Shown here in pieces: positions 53,418 through 61,654 of a stretch of 64,000 nucleotides of DNA. Under the pieces are notes generated by a model. That model had not been told where the DNA came from, did not search any database, and was given only the letters and a program-made list of their open reading frames with translations. A program made the position numbers and the translations under genes. This DNA is from Mitsuaria sp. WAJ17 (lineage in GTDB: Bacteria > Pseudomonadota > Gammaproteobacteria > Burkholderiales > Burkholderiaceae_C), in contig NZ_JACJUG010000001.1 of assembly GCF_014174515.1 (NCBI RefSeq), forward strand, positions 290,697 through 354,696, read 5' to 3'. How positions within the stretch are numbered: the first letter of the stretch is position 1; every line of letters begins with the position of its first letter.

Positions 53418-55508
53418 ATGAAGACTGCCCGCATGAAAGCCTGGCGCCTGAGCGCCCTCGGCGCCGCCCTGGCCATGGCCACTCTGGCTCAAGCCCAGGA
53501 GTCCAAGCCCGCCGAACAGGCCCTGCAGAGCCTGCCCTACACGCCCAGCCTGGACCTCTCGGCCATGGACCGTACGGTGGATCCCTGCGAGGACCTGTAC
53601 CAGTACGCCTGCGGCGGCTGGAACAAGAACAACCCCATCCCGGACGACCAGGCCCGCTGGTCCGTCTACGCCAAGGCGGCCAATGACAACCAGCGCTACC
53701 TGTGGGGCATCCTGGAAAAGCTGGCCCAGCCGGCCGCCCCTGGCGAGACCCGCAGCGATTCGCAGGCCAAGATCGGTGACTATTTCGCGGCCTGCATGGA
53801 CGAGGCCGCCGTCGCGAAGAACGGCCTGGCCGCGCTCAAGCCGCTGCTGGGCCGCATCGAAGGCCTGAAGGACAAGGGCGAGCTGCCCTTCGTGCTCGCC
53901 GCCCTGCACCAGAACACCCACAACGGCCGCTTCTTCTTCAGTTTCGGATCGGGCCAGGACTTTGCGGACAGCACCCGCCAGATCGCCTTCGCGGCCACCG
54001 GCGGCCTGAGCCTGCCCGAGCGCGACTACTACCTGAAGACCGATGCCAAGAGCCGCGAGCTGCGCGCCAAGTTCCAGGCCCACGTGGCCCGCATCTTCGA
54101 ACTGATGGGCGACGCCAAGCCCCAGGCCGCGGCCAACGCGCGCCTGGTGCTGGCCGTGGAGACGGCGCTGGCACGGGCATCGCTGAGCGTGGTCGAGAAG
54201 CGCGACCCGTACAAGAGCTTCCACCGCTACACAGGCAAGCAGCTGCAGGCCCTGATCCCCGATTTCGACTTCGCCGCCTACCAGAGCGCGCAAGACCTGG
54301 CCCCGCAGCAGGAGTTCAACGTCACCGAGCCGGCTTTCTACAAGGCCCTTGGCCAGCAATGGAAGCGTCTGCCGGTGGCTGACATCCGCACGATGCTGCG
54401 CTGGCAGCTGGCCAGCAGCATGGCACCCTACCTGGGCCCGGACTTCGTCAACGAGAACTTCGAGTTCTTCTCCAAGACCCTGCACGGCGTGCCCAAGCAG
54501 CAGGCCCGCTGGAAGAAGTGCGTGACCCTGGTCGATGGCCAGTTGGGTGAGGCCTTGGGCCAGGAGTTCGTGGCCCGCAACTTCAGCCCCGAGCTGAAGG
54601 CCGCCACCATCCGCATGACGGAGCAGATCGAGGTCGAGATGGGCAAATCCATCCAGGCCCTGCCCTGGATGAGCGAGGACACCAAAAAGCGTGCCCTGGA
54701 GAAGCTGCACAGCATCGTCAACAAGGTCGGCTACCCCGACCGCTGGCGCGACTACAGCCGCTTTGCGGTGCAGCGCGAGGACTTCGTGGGTAATGTGATG
54801 CGCGGCCAGGCCTTCGAGCGCCGCCGCGACCTGGGCAAGATCGGCCAGCCCCTGGACCGCGGCGAATGGGGCATGACGCCGCAGACGGTGAACGCCTACT
54901 ACAACGCCCAGATGAACGACATCAACTTCCCCGCAGGCGTGCTGCAGCCCCCGCTGTATGACGCGAAGCTGGACGATGCGCCCAACTACGGCAACACCGG
55001 CGGCACCATCGGCCACGAGCTGGTACACGGCTTCGACGACGAAGGCCGCCAGTTCGATGCCAAGGGCAATCTCAAGGACTGGTGGACGAAGAAGGACGCC
55101 AAGGCCTTCGAGCAGCGCGCGGCCTGCGTCTCCAGGCAGTACGCCCAGTACAAGGTGATCGATGACATCAAGATCAACAGCAAGCTGACCCTGGGTGAAG
55201 ACCTGGCCGACCTCGGAGGCCTGGTCCTGGCCTGGGCCGCCTGGCAGACGCAGATCGCAGGCAAGCGACTGCCCGCGGTGGACGGCCTGACGCCGGAGCA
55301 GCGCTTCTTCGTGGGCTTCGCCCAGTGGGACTGCAGCGACACCCGTCCCGAGGCCGCCCGCGTGCATGCCGCCACCGACCCGCATTCGCCGGGCCGCTAC
55401 CGCATCAACGGCGTGGCGGTGAACATGCCCGAGTTCGAGAAGGCCTTTGCCTGCAAGCCGGGCCAGGCCATGGTCAAGCCGGCGGCGGAGCGCTGCAAGG
55501 TCTGGTAA
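53418..55508 (+). CDS. M13-family zinc metallopeptidase (PepO-like)
   Basis: 696 residues with signal peptide RLSALGAALAMATLAQA. The M13 zinc site GHELVHGFDD and the GEDLADLGG segment (third ligand) are intact. The YACGGW motif lies near the N-terminus, and the C-terminal CKVW is canonical. The Cys pattern suggests disulfides, as in neprilysin relatives. It degrades small peptides in the periplasm. It diverges from amiD. Its own terminator follows. Confidence 0.93.
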   Translation: MKTARMKAWRLSALGAALAMATLAQAQESKPAEQALQSLPYTPSLDLSAMDRTVDPCEDLYQYACGGWNKNNPIPDDQARWSVYAKAANDNQRYLWGILEKLAQPAAPGETRSDSQAKIGDYFAACMDEAAVAKNGLAALKPLLGRIEGLKDKGELPFVLAALHQNTHNGRFFFSFGSGQDFADSTRQIAFAATGGLSLPERDYYLKTDAKSRELRAKFQAHVARIFELMGDAKPQAAANARLVLAVETALARASLSVVEKRDPYKSFHRYTGKQLQALIPDFDFAAYQSAQDLAPQQEFNVTEPAFYKALGQQWKRLPVADIRTMLRWQLASSMAPYLGPDFVNENFEFFSKTLHGVPKQQARWKKCVTLVDGQLGEALGQEFVARNFSPELKAATIRMTEQIEVEMGKSIQALPWMSEDTKKRALEKLHSIVNKVGYPDRWRDYSRFAVQREDFVGNVMRGQAFERRRDLGKIGQPLDRGEWGMTPQTVNAYYNAQMNDINFPAGVLQPPLYDAKLDDAPNYGNTGGTIGHELVHGFDDEGRQFDAKGNLKDWWTKKDAKAFEQRAACVSRQYAQYKVIDDIKINSKLTLGEDLADLGGLVLAWAAWQTQIAGKRLPAVDGLTPEQRFFVGFAQWDCSDTRPEAARVHAATDPHSPGRYRINGVAVNMPEFEKAFACKPGQAMVKPAAERCKVW

Positions 55509-55528
55509 AGCCGGGCCTGGGGCGATGC

Positions 55529-55558
55529 AAGGGCTGCTTCGGCCGCCCTTCATTTTTT
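55529..55558 (+). terminator. Rho-independent terminator of M13 peptidase
   Basis: AAGGGCTGC and GCCGCCCTT pair (one mismatch) around a TTCG tetraloop, followed by six Ts at 55553-55558. Confidence 0.88.
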
Positions 55559-55617
55559 GCGGCAAGACATGACCCCCGGCATGCGGCCTGCAGGGCGTAC
55601 TCTGGCAAGCTGGGCGC

Positions 55618-56118
55618 ATGAACACCCTGCAGCTCCGCGAGGGCCGGGCGGAGGATGCGACCGCGATCAGCGCCCTCATCGCCCAGCTCGCCCCGGCCTT
55701 CTTCCTCTCGCCTGACGGCGCGGGCACCGAGCCCTTCCGCACCTCTGTGTCCGAGACCGCCGAGGCGGGCTACCTGGCCGATCCGCGCTACCGCTTCTGG
55801 CTGCTGGAGGCGCAGGACGGTGCCCTGGCCGGCTTCATTGCCAGCCGTGACAAGGGCCATCTCTTCCACCTCTTCGTGGCGCCGGCCTGGCAGGGGCAGG
55901 GCCTGTCGCGCCGGCTTTGGCAGGCCATGCAGGAGGGGGCCGCCGCGGCCGGGCACCGCGGCCCCTTCACCGTCAATGCCTCGCTGCCGGCAATGGCGGT
56001 CTACGAGCACTTCGGCTTCGTCGCCGAGGGGCCGGTGCAGCAGGTCCACGGCCTGGCCTTCCAGCCCATGCGCCATCCCGGTCAGGCAGGGTGCGATGAT
56101 GCCGGGCTCCCCACCTGA
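55618..56118 (+). CDS. GNAT-family acetyltransferase
   Basis: 166 residues, one GNAT domain. LREGRAEDATAISALIAQL at the start, the acetyl-CoA loop AWQGQGLSRRLWQAM, and AVYEHFGFVAEGPVQ near the end. LFHLFVAPAWQGQGL is the conserved beta4-loop. The acceptor is unknown. It lies 12 bases before a LysE exporter gene and is probably cotranscribed with it. Confidence 0.88.
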   Translation: MNTLQLREGRAEDATAISALIAQLAPAFFLSPDGAGTEPFRTSVSETAEAGYLADPRYRFWLLEAQDGALAGFIASRDKGHLFHLFVAPAWQGQGLSRRLWQAMQEGAAAAGHRGPFTVNASLPAMAVYEHFGFVAEGPVQQVHGLAFQPMRHPGQAGCDDAGLPT

Positions 56119-56130
56119 ACCCGGCCGACC

Positions 56131-56760
56131 ATGCCTTCCCTTGACACCTTGCTGGCCTTCCTGGCGACCGCCCTCGTCCTGGGCTTCACGCCCGGACCGG
56201 ACAACCTCTTCGTGCTGATGCAGTCGGCCACCCAGGGCCGGCGGGCCGGCCTGGTGGTGGTGCTGGGACTGTGCACGGGCATCGTCGTGCACACCACGGC
56301 CGTGGCCCTGGGCCTGGCGGCGCTGCTGGCGGCCTCGCCCCTGGCCTTCACGCTGATGAAGGCGGCCGGCGCGGCCTACCTGCTCTACCTGGCCTGGGGC
56401 GCCTGGCATGCGCCAGCCGCGGACCTGCCCGGCAGCTCGCAGGCCCCGGCCCAGCCGCTGGCGGCCCTGTATCGTCGCGGCATCGTGATGAACCTCAGCA
56501 ATCCAAAGGTGCTGCTCTTCTTCTTCGCCCTGCTGCCGCAGTTCGTGGCCGCGGAGCGCGGCCCGGTGGCCATGCAGCTGGCGGTGCTGGGCGCGGTGTT
56601 CATCGTCGCGACCCTGATCACCTTCGGCAGCATTGCCTGGGCCGCGGGCCTGCTGGGCGAGCGCCTGCGCCGCTCGCCGGGCCTGCAGCGCGGGCTCAAC
56701 CGCTGCGCCGCCCTCGTCTTCGCCGGCCTGGCCCTGCGCCTGGCCACCGTCCAACGTTGA
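56131..56760 (+). CDS. LysE-family amino acid exporter
   Basis: 209 residues with six helices. The signature LGFTPGPDNLFVLMQSATQGRRAG at the N-terminus and MNLSNPKVLLFFFALLPQF in the middle are typical. It pairs with the upstream GNAT gene. A second LysE-type exporter occurs at 22255; the two are only distantly alike. The substrate cannot be assigned. Confidence 0.9.
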   Translation: MPSLDTLLAFLATALVLGFTPGPDNLFVLMQSATQGRRAGLVVVLGLCTGIVVHTTAVALGLAALLAASPLAFTLMKAAGAAYLLYLAWGAWHAPAADLPGSSQAPAQPLAALYRRGIVMNLSNPKVLLFFFALLPQFVAAERGPVAMQLAVLGAVFIVATLITFGSIAWAAGLLGERLRRSPGLQRGLNRCAALVFAGLALRLATVQR

Positions 56761-56780
56761 TGCCAGGCTGAACCACCGCC

Positions 56781-57050
56781 ATGCTGCAGATCCGCCCGCT
56801 TCAGTCTCGTGACTCCATGGCCGCCCTGACCGCGCTGCTGCACCGCGCCTATGCCCGCCTGGGCACCCTGGGCCTCCACTGCACCGCGGTCGATCAGCGC
56901 GAGGCCACCGCCGCCCGGCGCGTGGCCGGCGGCCAGGGCTGTGGCGAGCTGGCACTTGTCACGGCCGAGCCGGCCAACCATGTGCAGTGGCCCGGCACGT
57001 TCTACCGCCGCGCGACGATGAGCAAGCGGCTGGGCGCGGTGGCGGCCTGA
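56781..57050 (+). pseudogene. Decayed GNAT acetyltransferase (internal deletions)
   Basis: 89 residues. The first 50 match a GNAT N-terminus (LQIRPLQSRDSMAALTALLH, LGLHCTAVDQREAT). The rest jumps to C-terminal GNAT sequence (CGELALVTAEPAN, then VQWPGTFYRRATMSKRL). The core with the acetyl-CoA-binding loop is missing. The frame has been kept, but no enzyme could fold. I compare with my memory of full-length relatives of about 165 residues. It lies 20 bases after the LysE gene. Confidence 0.7.
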
Positions 57051-57054
57051 GCGC

Positions 57055-57453
57055 ATGCGCACACTGCTGCTGGCCTTGATCCGGCTCTACCAGCGCCATC
57101 TCTCTCCGCGCAAGGGCCATGGCTGCGCCTATCGCCTGCATTGCGGCGGCGCGGGCTGCTCGGGCCTGGGATTGCGCGCCATCCGCTGGAAGGGCAGCTG
57201 GACGGGGCTGTGGCTGCTGCGCGAGCGCCTGGCGCGCTGTGCGGCGGTGCATGCGCAGGTGCATCCGCAGCGTCGCCCGCCGGGCCTGCAGCGCGGTGAC
57301 TGCGACTGCGGCGGCTGCGACCTGCCCGGTGCGGGTGGTTGTGATGCCTGTGACCTGGGCGATACCTGCGACTGCTGCGACGCCTGCGATGTCTTCGAGC
57401 GCAAGTCCCGCCGTGAGCAGCGCCGAAAGGCCTTTCGTGGGCGACTCTCCTGA
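57055..57453 (+). CDS. yidD: YidD-like membrane insertion factor with cysteine-rich tail
   Basis: 132 residues. Residues 1-65 match YidD (ALIRLYQRHLSPRKGHGCAY, GLGLRAIRW, LWLLRERLARC), a small factor aiding YidC-dependent insertion. Residues 83-111 hold nine Cys in CDC, GGC, DAC and CDCC groupings rich in Asp and Gly, unlike the standard short YidD tail. A metal- or redox-linked role is plausible but unproven. It does not sit in the usual rpmH-rnpA-yidC operon, so it may be a second, divergent copy. Confidence 0.75.
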   Translation: MRTLLLALIRLYQRHLSPRKGHGCAYRLHCGGAGCSGLGLRAIRWKGSWTGLWLLRERLARCAAVHAQVHPQRRPPGLQRGDCDCGGCDLPGAGGCDACDLGDTCDCCDACDVFERKSRREQRRKAFRGRLS

Positions 57454-57483
57454 GTACGGGCTGCCATGCGCGATGATGACGCC

Positions 57484-57852
57484 ATGAAGATCGCCTTCCC
57501 ACTGCTGCTTCTCCTGGGCCTTGGCAGCGCCCAGGCAGCACCCACCGCGCCGGAGGTGCGCACCGAGATCCAGGGCCTGCTGCAGCGCCTGCAGGACTCC
57601 GGCTGCGAATTCAATCGCAACGGCAGCTGGTACAGCGCCGCCGAGGCCCGCGGCCATCTGCTCAAGAAGCTGGACTACCTGGAGTCGCACGACGCACCGC
57701 CCAAGCGCAGCGAGGACTTCATCCAGCAGGCCGCCAGTACCAGCAGCATGAGCGGCAAGCCCTACCTTGTGCGCTGCGCCGCGGCCGCGCCGGTCCAGAG
57801 CAAGGCCTGGTTGACGCAGGAGCTGCTCAAGCTGCGCGGTGGCAAGACCTGA
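57484..57852 (+). CDS. DUF5329-type exported protein
   Basis: 122 residues with signal peptide IAFPLLLLLGLGSAQA. EIQGLLQRLQDSGCEFNRNGSWYSAAEARGHL and FIQQAASTSSMSGKPYLVRC are family motifs. Two Cys could form a disulfide. The function is unknown. The last codons and the stop (GGC AAG ACC TGA) lie inside an exact copy of the dispersed 15-bp motif. Confidence 0.8.
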   Translation: MKIAFPLLLLLGLGSAQAAPTAPEVRTEIQGLLQRLQDSGCEFNRNGSWYSAAEARGHLLKKLDYLESHDAPPKRSEDFIQQAASTSSMSGKPYLVRCAAAAPVQSKAWLTQELLKLRGGKT

Positions 57853-57856
57853 CCCC
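57842..57856 (+). repeat. Dispersed motif, exact copy at gene end
   Basis: Exact motif on the plus strand; supplies Lys-Thr and the TGA stop of the DUF5329 gene. Confidence 0.75.
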
Positions 57857-57916
57857 GACCGGCGAGAGCCGCCCGCCCGCAGTAGCATGAGCCCCCTGCA
57901 CCGAAGGAGCCGCCCC

Positions 57917-58582
57917 ATGCTGAACCGCCGCACTGTCCTGATCACCTCGCCCCTGGCCCTGACCCTGCCCGCCTGGGCCCTCGGCGAGAGCGAGGCCGCC
58001 AGCGGCATTCGCGCCGCTCTGGAGCGCGGCGCGCAGGCCGCCGTGGCCCAGTTGGGTCGTCGGGACGGCTTCCTGGGGGACGACCGCGTGCGCATCGAAC
58101 TGCCGGACTCGCTCAAGGGCGCGGTCCGCCTGCTCAAGGCCACCGGCCAGGGCCACAAGCTCGACGAGCTGCTGACCGCCATGAACCGTGCAGCCGAGGC
58201 CGCCGTGCCCGAGGCGCGCCTGCTGCTGGTCAATGCCGCCAGGAACATGAGCGTGGAAGATGCGCTGAAGATCGTGAAGGGCGGTGACGACTCCGTCACC
58301 CAGTTCTTCGCCGGCAAGACCCGCGCGCCCTTGACCGAGCGCTTCCTGCCCATCGTCACCCGAGCGACCGAGAAGCAGTCCCTGGCCGACAAATACAACG
58401 CCGTGGCCGGCAAGGCCGCGGGCCTGGGCCTGGTGAGGCAGGACGACGCCAACATTCAGCACTACGTCACCCGCCGCGCGCTGGATGGGCTCTTCTTCAT
58501 GATCGGCGAGGAAGAGAAGCAGATCCGCCGCGACCCCGTCGGCACGGGCTCGGCCTTGCTGAAGAAGGTGTTCGGGGGTTGA
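57917..58582 (+). CDS. DUF4197-type exported protein
   Basis: 221 residues. Signal sequence RRTVLITSPLALTLPAWALG. ASGIRAALERGAQAAVAQLG, GFLGDDRVRIELP, ARNMSVEDALKIVKGGDDSVTQFF and FFMIGEEEKQIRRDPVGTGS match DUF4197. Its function is unknown. AAGGAG lies 7 bases before ATG 57917. It follows the DUF5329 gene and may share its transcript. Confidence 0.9.
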   Translation: MLNRRTVLITSPLALTLPAWALGESEAASGIRAALERGAQAAVAQLGRRDGFLGDDRVRIELPDSLKGAVRLLKATGQGHKLDELLTAMNRAAEAAVPEARLLLVNAARNMSVEDALKIVKGGDDSVTQFFAGKTRAPLTERFLPIVTRATEKQSLADKYNAVAGKAAGLGLVRQDDANIQHYVTRRALDGLFFMIGEEEKQIRRDPVGTGSALLKKVFGG

Positions 58583-58704
58583 GCCCTCGAGCTGGGGCGG
58601 GTTGACCCTGCCCCGCGAACATGGGGGGCGGCCGGCAGGGCGCTTCACTGCGCTGTCACCGGGCTTCACAAAGATGCCGGGCTGGTCCTGCCTGGAGTAC
58701 CGCC

Positions 58705-60141
58705 ATGTCCCGCCCCCTGCCCATCCCGTCCCCCCGCGTCCTGGCCCAGTGCCTGAGCCTGTGCCTGGCCCTGCCTGCCCTTGCGAACACCGCACCACTG
58801 CTGGCCATCGGCTCGATCTCGGGCCTGCATGACAAGTCCGGCCTTGCCGGCACCCTGGAGAACGGCCTGCCCGCTGACCTGCTGGGCGGCATGGGCTCTG
58901 CCCTGGCCTGGGCCGGCGGCAACACCTTCATCGCCCTGCCGGACCGCGGCCCCAATGCCACGGTCTACAAGCCGGGGGTGGACAACACGGCGTCCTACAT
59001 CAGCCGCTTCCATACCGTGCAGATGGACCTGAAGCTGGCGGCCGGCGGTGCCTTGCCCTTCACGTTGACACCCACGCTGCGCTCCACCACCCTGCTGTCC
59101 AGCGCCACGCCGCTGGCCTATGGCTCGGGCGTGGCCTTCGGTCTGCCCGGCGGCGCTCCGGCGCAGAACACCGCCACGCGCCAGTTCTTCACCGGCCGCT
59201 CCGACGGATTCGACCCGGCCAGGTCCTCGCTGAACCCTGACAATGCCCGCCTGGACCCCGAAGGCGCGCGCGTCTCCAACGATGGCAGGAGCGTCTTCAT
59301 CACCGATGAATACGGCCCCTACGTCTACCAGTTTGACCGCGCCACCGGCCAGCGTCTGCGCAGCTACGCCCTGCCGACCGAGCTGGGCGTGAAGGTGCTG
59401 GGCACCACCACGGCCGCCGAAGACAAGCCCGTCAACACCAGCGGCCGCGTGGCCAACAAGGGCATGGAGGGCCTGGCCCTGACGCCTGACGGCAAGACCC
59501 TGGTCGGCGTCATGCAGGCCCCGCTGCTGCAGGACGGCAACAAGGTCATCCGCATCGTCACCATCGACGTGGCCAGCGGCCTCACCCGTCAGTACGCCTA
59601 CCAGCTGACCGACGGCAGCGGCGTCAGCGAGATCCTGGCCCTCAACGACCACGAGTTCATCCTGGACGAGCGCGACGGCGCGGGCCTGGGCGACGGCAGC
59701 GCCGCCAAGACCAAGAAGCTGTTCAAGATCGACCTGTCCGGTGCCGCCGACATCAGCGGCAAGAAGGGCGACCTGCGCAGCTTCGCCGTCAAGAAGAGCC
59801 TCTTCCTGGATGTGGCCTCGACCCTGATCCGTGCAGGCGTCGGCATCAGCGCCGAGACTGTGCCCGCCAAGATCGAGGGCCTCAGCTGGGGCGAGGACGT
59901 GGTCTGGAAGGGCCAGCTGCTGCACACGCTGTGGGTGGCCAATGACAACGACTTCCTGCCCGAGACCGCCGGCCCCAGCAACTTCTACGTCTTCGGCATC
60001 AGCGACGCGGACCTGGCCGGCTCGGTCTATGTGCCGCAGGCGCTGAAGGCTGTGCCGGAGCCCGCATCGCTGGCCATGGCGCTGAGCGGCCTGCTGCTGA
60101 TGGGCGGCGTGGCGCGGCAGCAGCGACGCCAGAGGCGTTGA
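58705..60141 (+). CDS. Esterase-like phytase-type protein with PEP-CTERM anchor
   Basis: 478 residues. Signal peptide LSLCLALPALA. The mature part has the esterase-like/phytase-like beta-propeller pattern (GNTFIALPDRGPNAT, VFITDEYGPYVYQFD, NKGMEGLALTPDG, EFILDERDGAG, SWGEDVVWKGQLLHTLWVANDND). The C-terminus is VPEPASLAMALSGLLLMGG followed by a basic tail, a PEP-CTERM sorting signal. It should be processed by an exosortase and attached to or released at the cell surface. No exosortase gene is in the window. Confidence 0.9.
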   Translation: MSRPLPIPSPRVLAQCLSLCLALPALANTAPLLAIGSISGLHDKSGLAGTLENGLPADLLGGMGSALAWAGGNTFIALPDRGPNATVYKPGVDNTASYISRFHTVQMDLKLAAGGALPFTLTPTLRSTTLLSSATPLAYGSGVAFGLPGGAPAQNTATRQFFTGRSDGFDPARSSLNPDNARLDPEGARVSNDGRSVFITDEYGPYVYQFDRATGQRLRSYALPTELGVKVLGTTTAAEDKPVNTSGRVANKGMEGLALTPDGKTLVGVMQAPLLQDGNKVIRIVTIDVASGLTRQYAYQLTDGSGVSEILALNDHEFILDERDGAGLGDGSAAKTKKLFKIDLSGAADISGKKGDLRSFAVKKSLFLDVASTLIRAGVGISAETVPAKIEGLSWGEDVVWKGQLLHTLWVANDNDFLPETAGPSNFYVFGISDADLAGSVYVPQALKAVPEPASLAMALSGLLLMGGVARQQRRQRR

Positions 60142-60146
60142 GCGGT

Positions 60147-60161
60147 GGGGTCAGGTCTTGC
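60147..60161 (-). repeat. Dispersed motif, exact copy at gene end
   Basis: Exact motif on the minus strand; supplies Lys-Thr and the TGA stop of murQ, in the same register as at the DUF5329 gene end. Confidence 0.75.
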
Positions 60162-61074
60162 CAGTGGCCCCTTCCTCCTCGTCCTGAATCCCTGATGCGG
60201 CCAGCGCCTGGCGCAGATGCCCTTCGCAGCGCTGCAGCAGGGCGCGCGCCGCCTCGGGCTCCAGCCCGGCGCGCAGCATCAGCAAGGCCGGCTTGAGCTC
60301 GCCATCACAGGCCTGCAGCGCCGCCTGCGCGGCCTCCGGCGTGGCCTGGCCCAGGCGCTGGGCCAGGGACAGAGCGCGGCGGCGCAGCTTGGCGTTGCTG
60401 GCCCGCATGTCCACCATCCAGCAGCCGTGCACGCGGTGCAGGCCCACCATCAGGGCGCTGGAAAGCGTGTTCAGCGCGATTTTCTGCGCCGTGCCGGCCT
60501 TGAGCCGTGTGCTGCCGGCGATCAGCTCGGGGCCGGTGTCCAGCAGGATGCCGATATCCGCCTGGCGCAGCAGAGGCGTGCCGGCGTTGTTGGCCAGGCC
60601 CAGGCTCAGGGCGCCGGCCTCGCGGGCGGCGGCCACGGCACCCAGCACATAGGGCGTGCTGCCCGAGGCGGCCAGGGCGATCACGACGTCGTCTGCCGTG
60701 GGGGTCAGGGCCTGCAGCTCGTCGCGGCCGGCAGCCTCGTCGTCCTCGGCACCTTCCCGGGCCTCGAACATGGCTGCGGCACCGCCGGCCATCAGGCCCA
60801 GGGCCCGCTCGCGCGGCCAGCTGAAGGTGGGCGTCAGCTCCACGCCATCCAGCACGCCCAGACGGCCCGAGGTGCCTGCACCCACATAGACCAGGCGCCC
60901 GCCGCGGCGCAGGCGGGGCAGGGCGGCCTCCACCGCGGCCAGCAGCTGCGGTCGCGCCGACTGCACAGCGGCCAGGGCCTGCTGCTGGTCATCGACCAGC
61001 CACGCCAGCAGCTGCGGCAACGGGCACTGGTCCAGCGCGGGGGCCTGGGGCGGCGGGCTTTCGGTCTTCAGCAT
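60151..61074 (-). CDS. murQ: N-acetylmuramic acid 6-phosphate etherase
   Basis: 307 residues, standard length. SIS-fold motifs VYVGAGTSGRLGVLDG and IALAASGSTPYVLGA, the catalytic Glu in EGAEDDEAAGRDEL, and the GSTRLKAGTAQKIALN signature. It converts MurNAc-6-P to GlcNAc-6-P in cytoplasmic cell-wall recycling. Its last codons and stop (GGC AAG ACC TGA) fall inside the dispersed 15-bp motif. It diverges from the bufferin-like operon. Confidence 0.95.
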   Translation of the reverse strand: MLKTESPPPQAPALDQCPLPQLLAWLVDDQQQALAAVQSARPQLLAAVEAALPRLRRGGRLVYVGAGTSGRLGVLDGVELTPTFSWPRERALGLMAGGAAAMFEAREGAEDDEAAGRDELQALTPTADDVVIALAASGSTPYVLGAVAAAREAGALSLGLANNAGTPLLRQADIGILLDTGPELIAGSTRLKAGTAQKIALNTLSSALMVGLHRVHGCWMVDMRASNAKLRRRALSLAQRLGQATPEAAQAALQACDGELKPALLMLRAGLEPEAARALLQRCEGHLRQALAASGIQDEEEGATGKT

Positions 61075-61172
61075 CGCGTTCTCCGGAAGCGTGCCGCTAC
61101 TTTAGGCCGTCCGGGCCTCCTGCAGCGCGGCTCGCGGCACGACGGCCGCGGCCGGTCGCAGTGGGGTCGTCC

Positions 61173-61203
61173 TGTTACATCTTTTTTGACGCCGACGGTG
61201 TAA
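61173..61203 (+). promoter_or_regulatory. Possible ECF-type promoter before the bufferin-like gene
   Basis: TGTTACA (61173-61179) and CGGTGTAA (61196-61203) are spaced 16 bases apart, like an ECF-sigma -35/-10 pair, about 105 bases before the start codon. No ECF consensus for this organism is known to me. A housekeeping TTGACG at 61186 lacks a matching -10. Confidence 0.25.
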
Positions 61204-61307
61204 GTTCCCGGTGCCGAGCGCGACAGACCCGCAGATCCAACGCGAACGGCCCCGGCCGCCGCGCCGGGTCTCCTACCCATCTCAACAGAGCAACTCAGGA
61301 GAATCAC

Positions 61308-61568
61308 ATGCAACATAGCCTCAAGACTGGCCTGTCCGTCGCCGCCGCTGCCGCCGCCCTGTTCGCCGCCGCCACCTTGCCTGCCCAGGCCGCCACGCCT
61401 GCCGACGATGGCATGGTGAAGTGCTCGGGCGTCAACAGCTGCAAGGGCAGCTCCGAGTGCAAGACGGCCAAGAACGAATGCAAGGGCCACAACAGCTGCA
61501 AGGGCCAGGGCTGGGTCAAGAAGACCGAAGCCGAGTGCAAGAAGGCCGGCGGCACCGTCCAGAAGTAA
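61308..61568 (+). CDS. bufA2: Bufferin-type RiPP precursor (BufA2-like)
   Basis: An 86-residue precursor. Signal peptide ends LPAQA. The mature part has six Cys at residues 39, 45, 51, 58, 64 and 77, spaced 5, 5, 6, 5 and 12 residues apart, in repeats of the form CKGxxxC (VKCSGVNSCKG, SECKTAKNECKG, HNSCKGQGW). This matches the BufA2 group of bufferins, in which the DUF692/BufC pair modifies Cys to give copper-binding peptides. AGGAGA lies about 6 bases before the ATG. DUF692 and DUF2063 genes follow in order. Copper binding here is inferred from the family. Confidence 0.88.
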   Translation: MQHSLKTGLSVAAAAAALFAAATLPAQAATPADDGMVKCSGVNSCKGSSECKTAKNECKGHNSCKGQGWVKKTEAECKKAGGTVQK

Positions 61569-61569
61569 T

Positions 61570-61590
61570 CCCTCGTCCGCACTGACGGGG
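61570..61590 (+). promoter_or_regulatory. Small hairpin between precursor and maturase genes
   Basis: CCC-(T)-CGTC and GACGGGG pair (7 bp, one bulge) around a 6-base loop just after the precursor stop codon. No U-run follows, so it is not a terminator. It may protect the precursor mRNA end or set precursor/maturase ratio. Speculative. Confidence 0.3.
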
Positions 61591-61634
61591 TCGGTGCGCT
61601 GCTTGCTGTCCTGAGCGGCCATCGACCCTGTCCT

Positions 61635-61654
61635 CCCCACCCCACCCCACCCCA
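61635..61654 (+). repeat. (CCCCA)4 tandem repeat abutting the DUF692 start codon
   Basis: Four perfect CCCCA units end on the A of the ATG at 61654. The opposite strand is (TGGGG)4, able to form a G-quadruplex. The repeat occupies the place of the Shine-Dalgarno sequence, which is absent. Confidence 0.8.

Noticed and set aside
58592..58617. GC hairpin after the DUF4197 gene as a terminator
   Set aside because: No T-run follows the stem.
61175..61203. TTACA...TGTAA inverted half-sites upstream of the bufferin-like gene as an operator
   Set aside because: Only 5-bp arms with a 19-base spacer; overlaps the weak ECF-like promoter reading.
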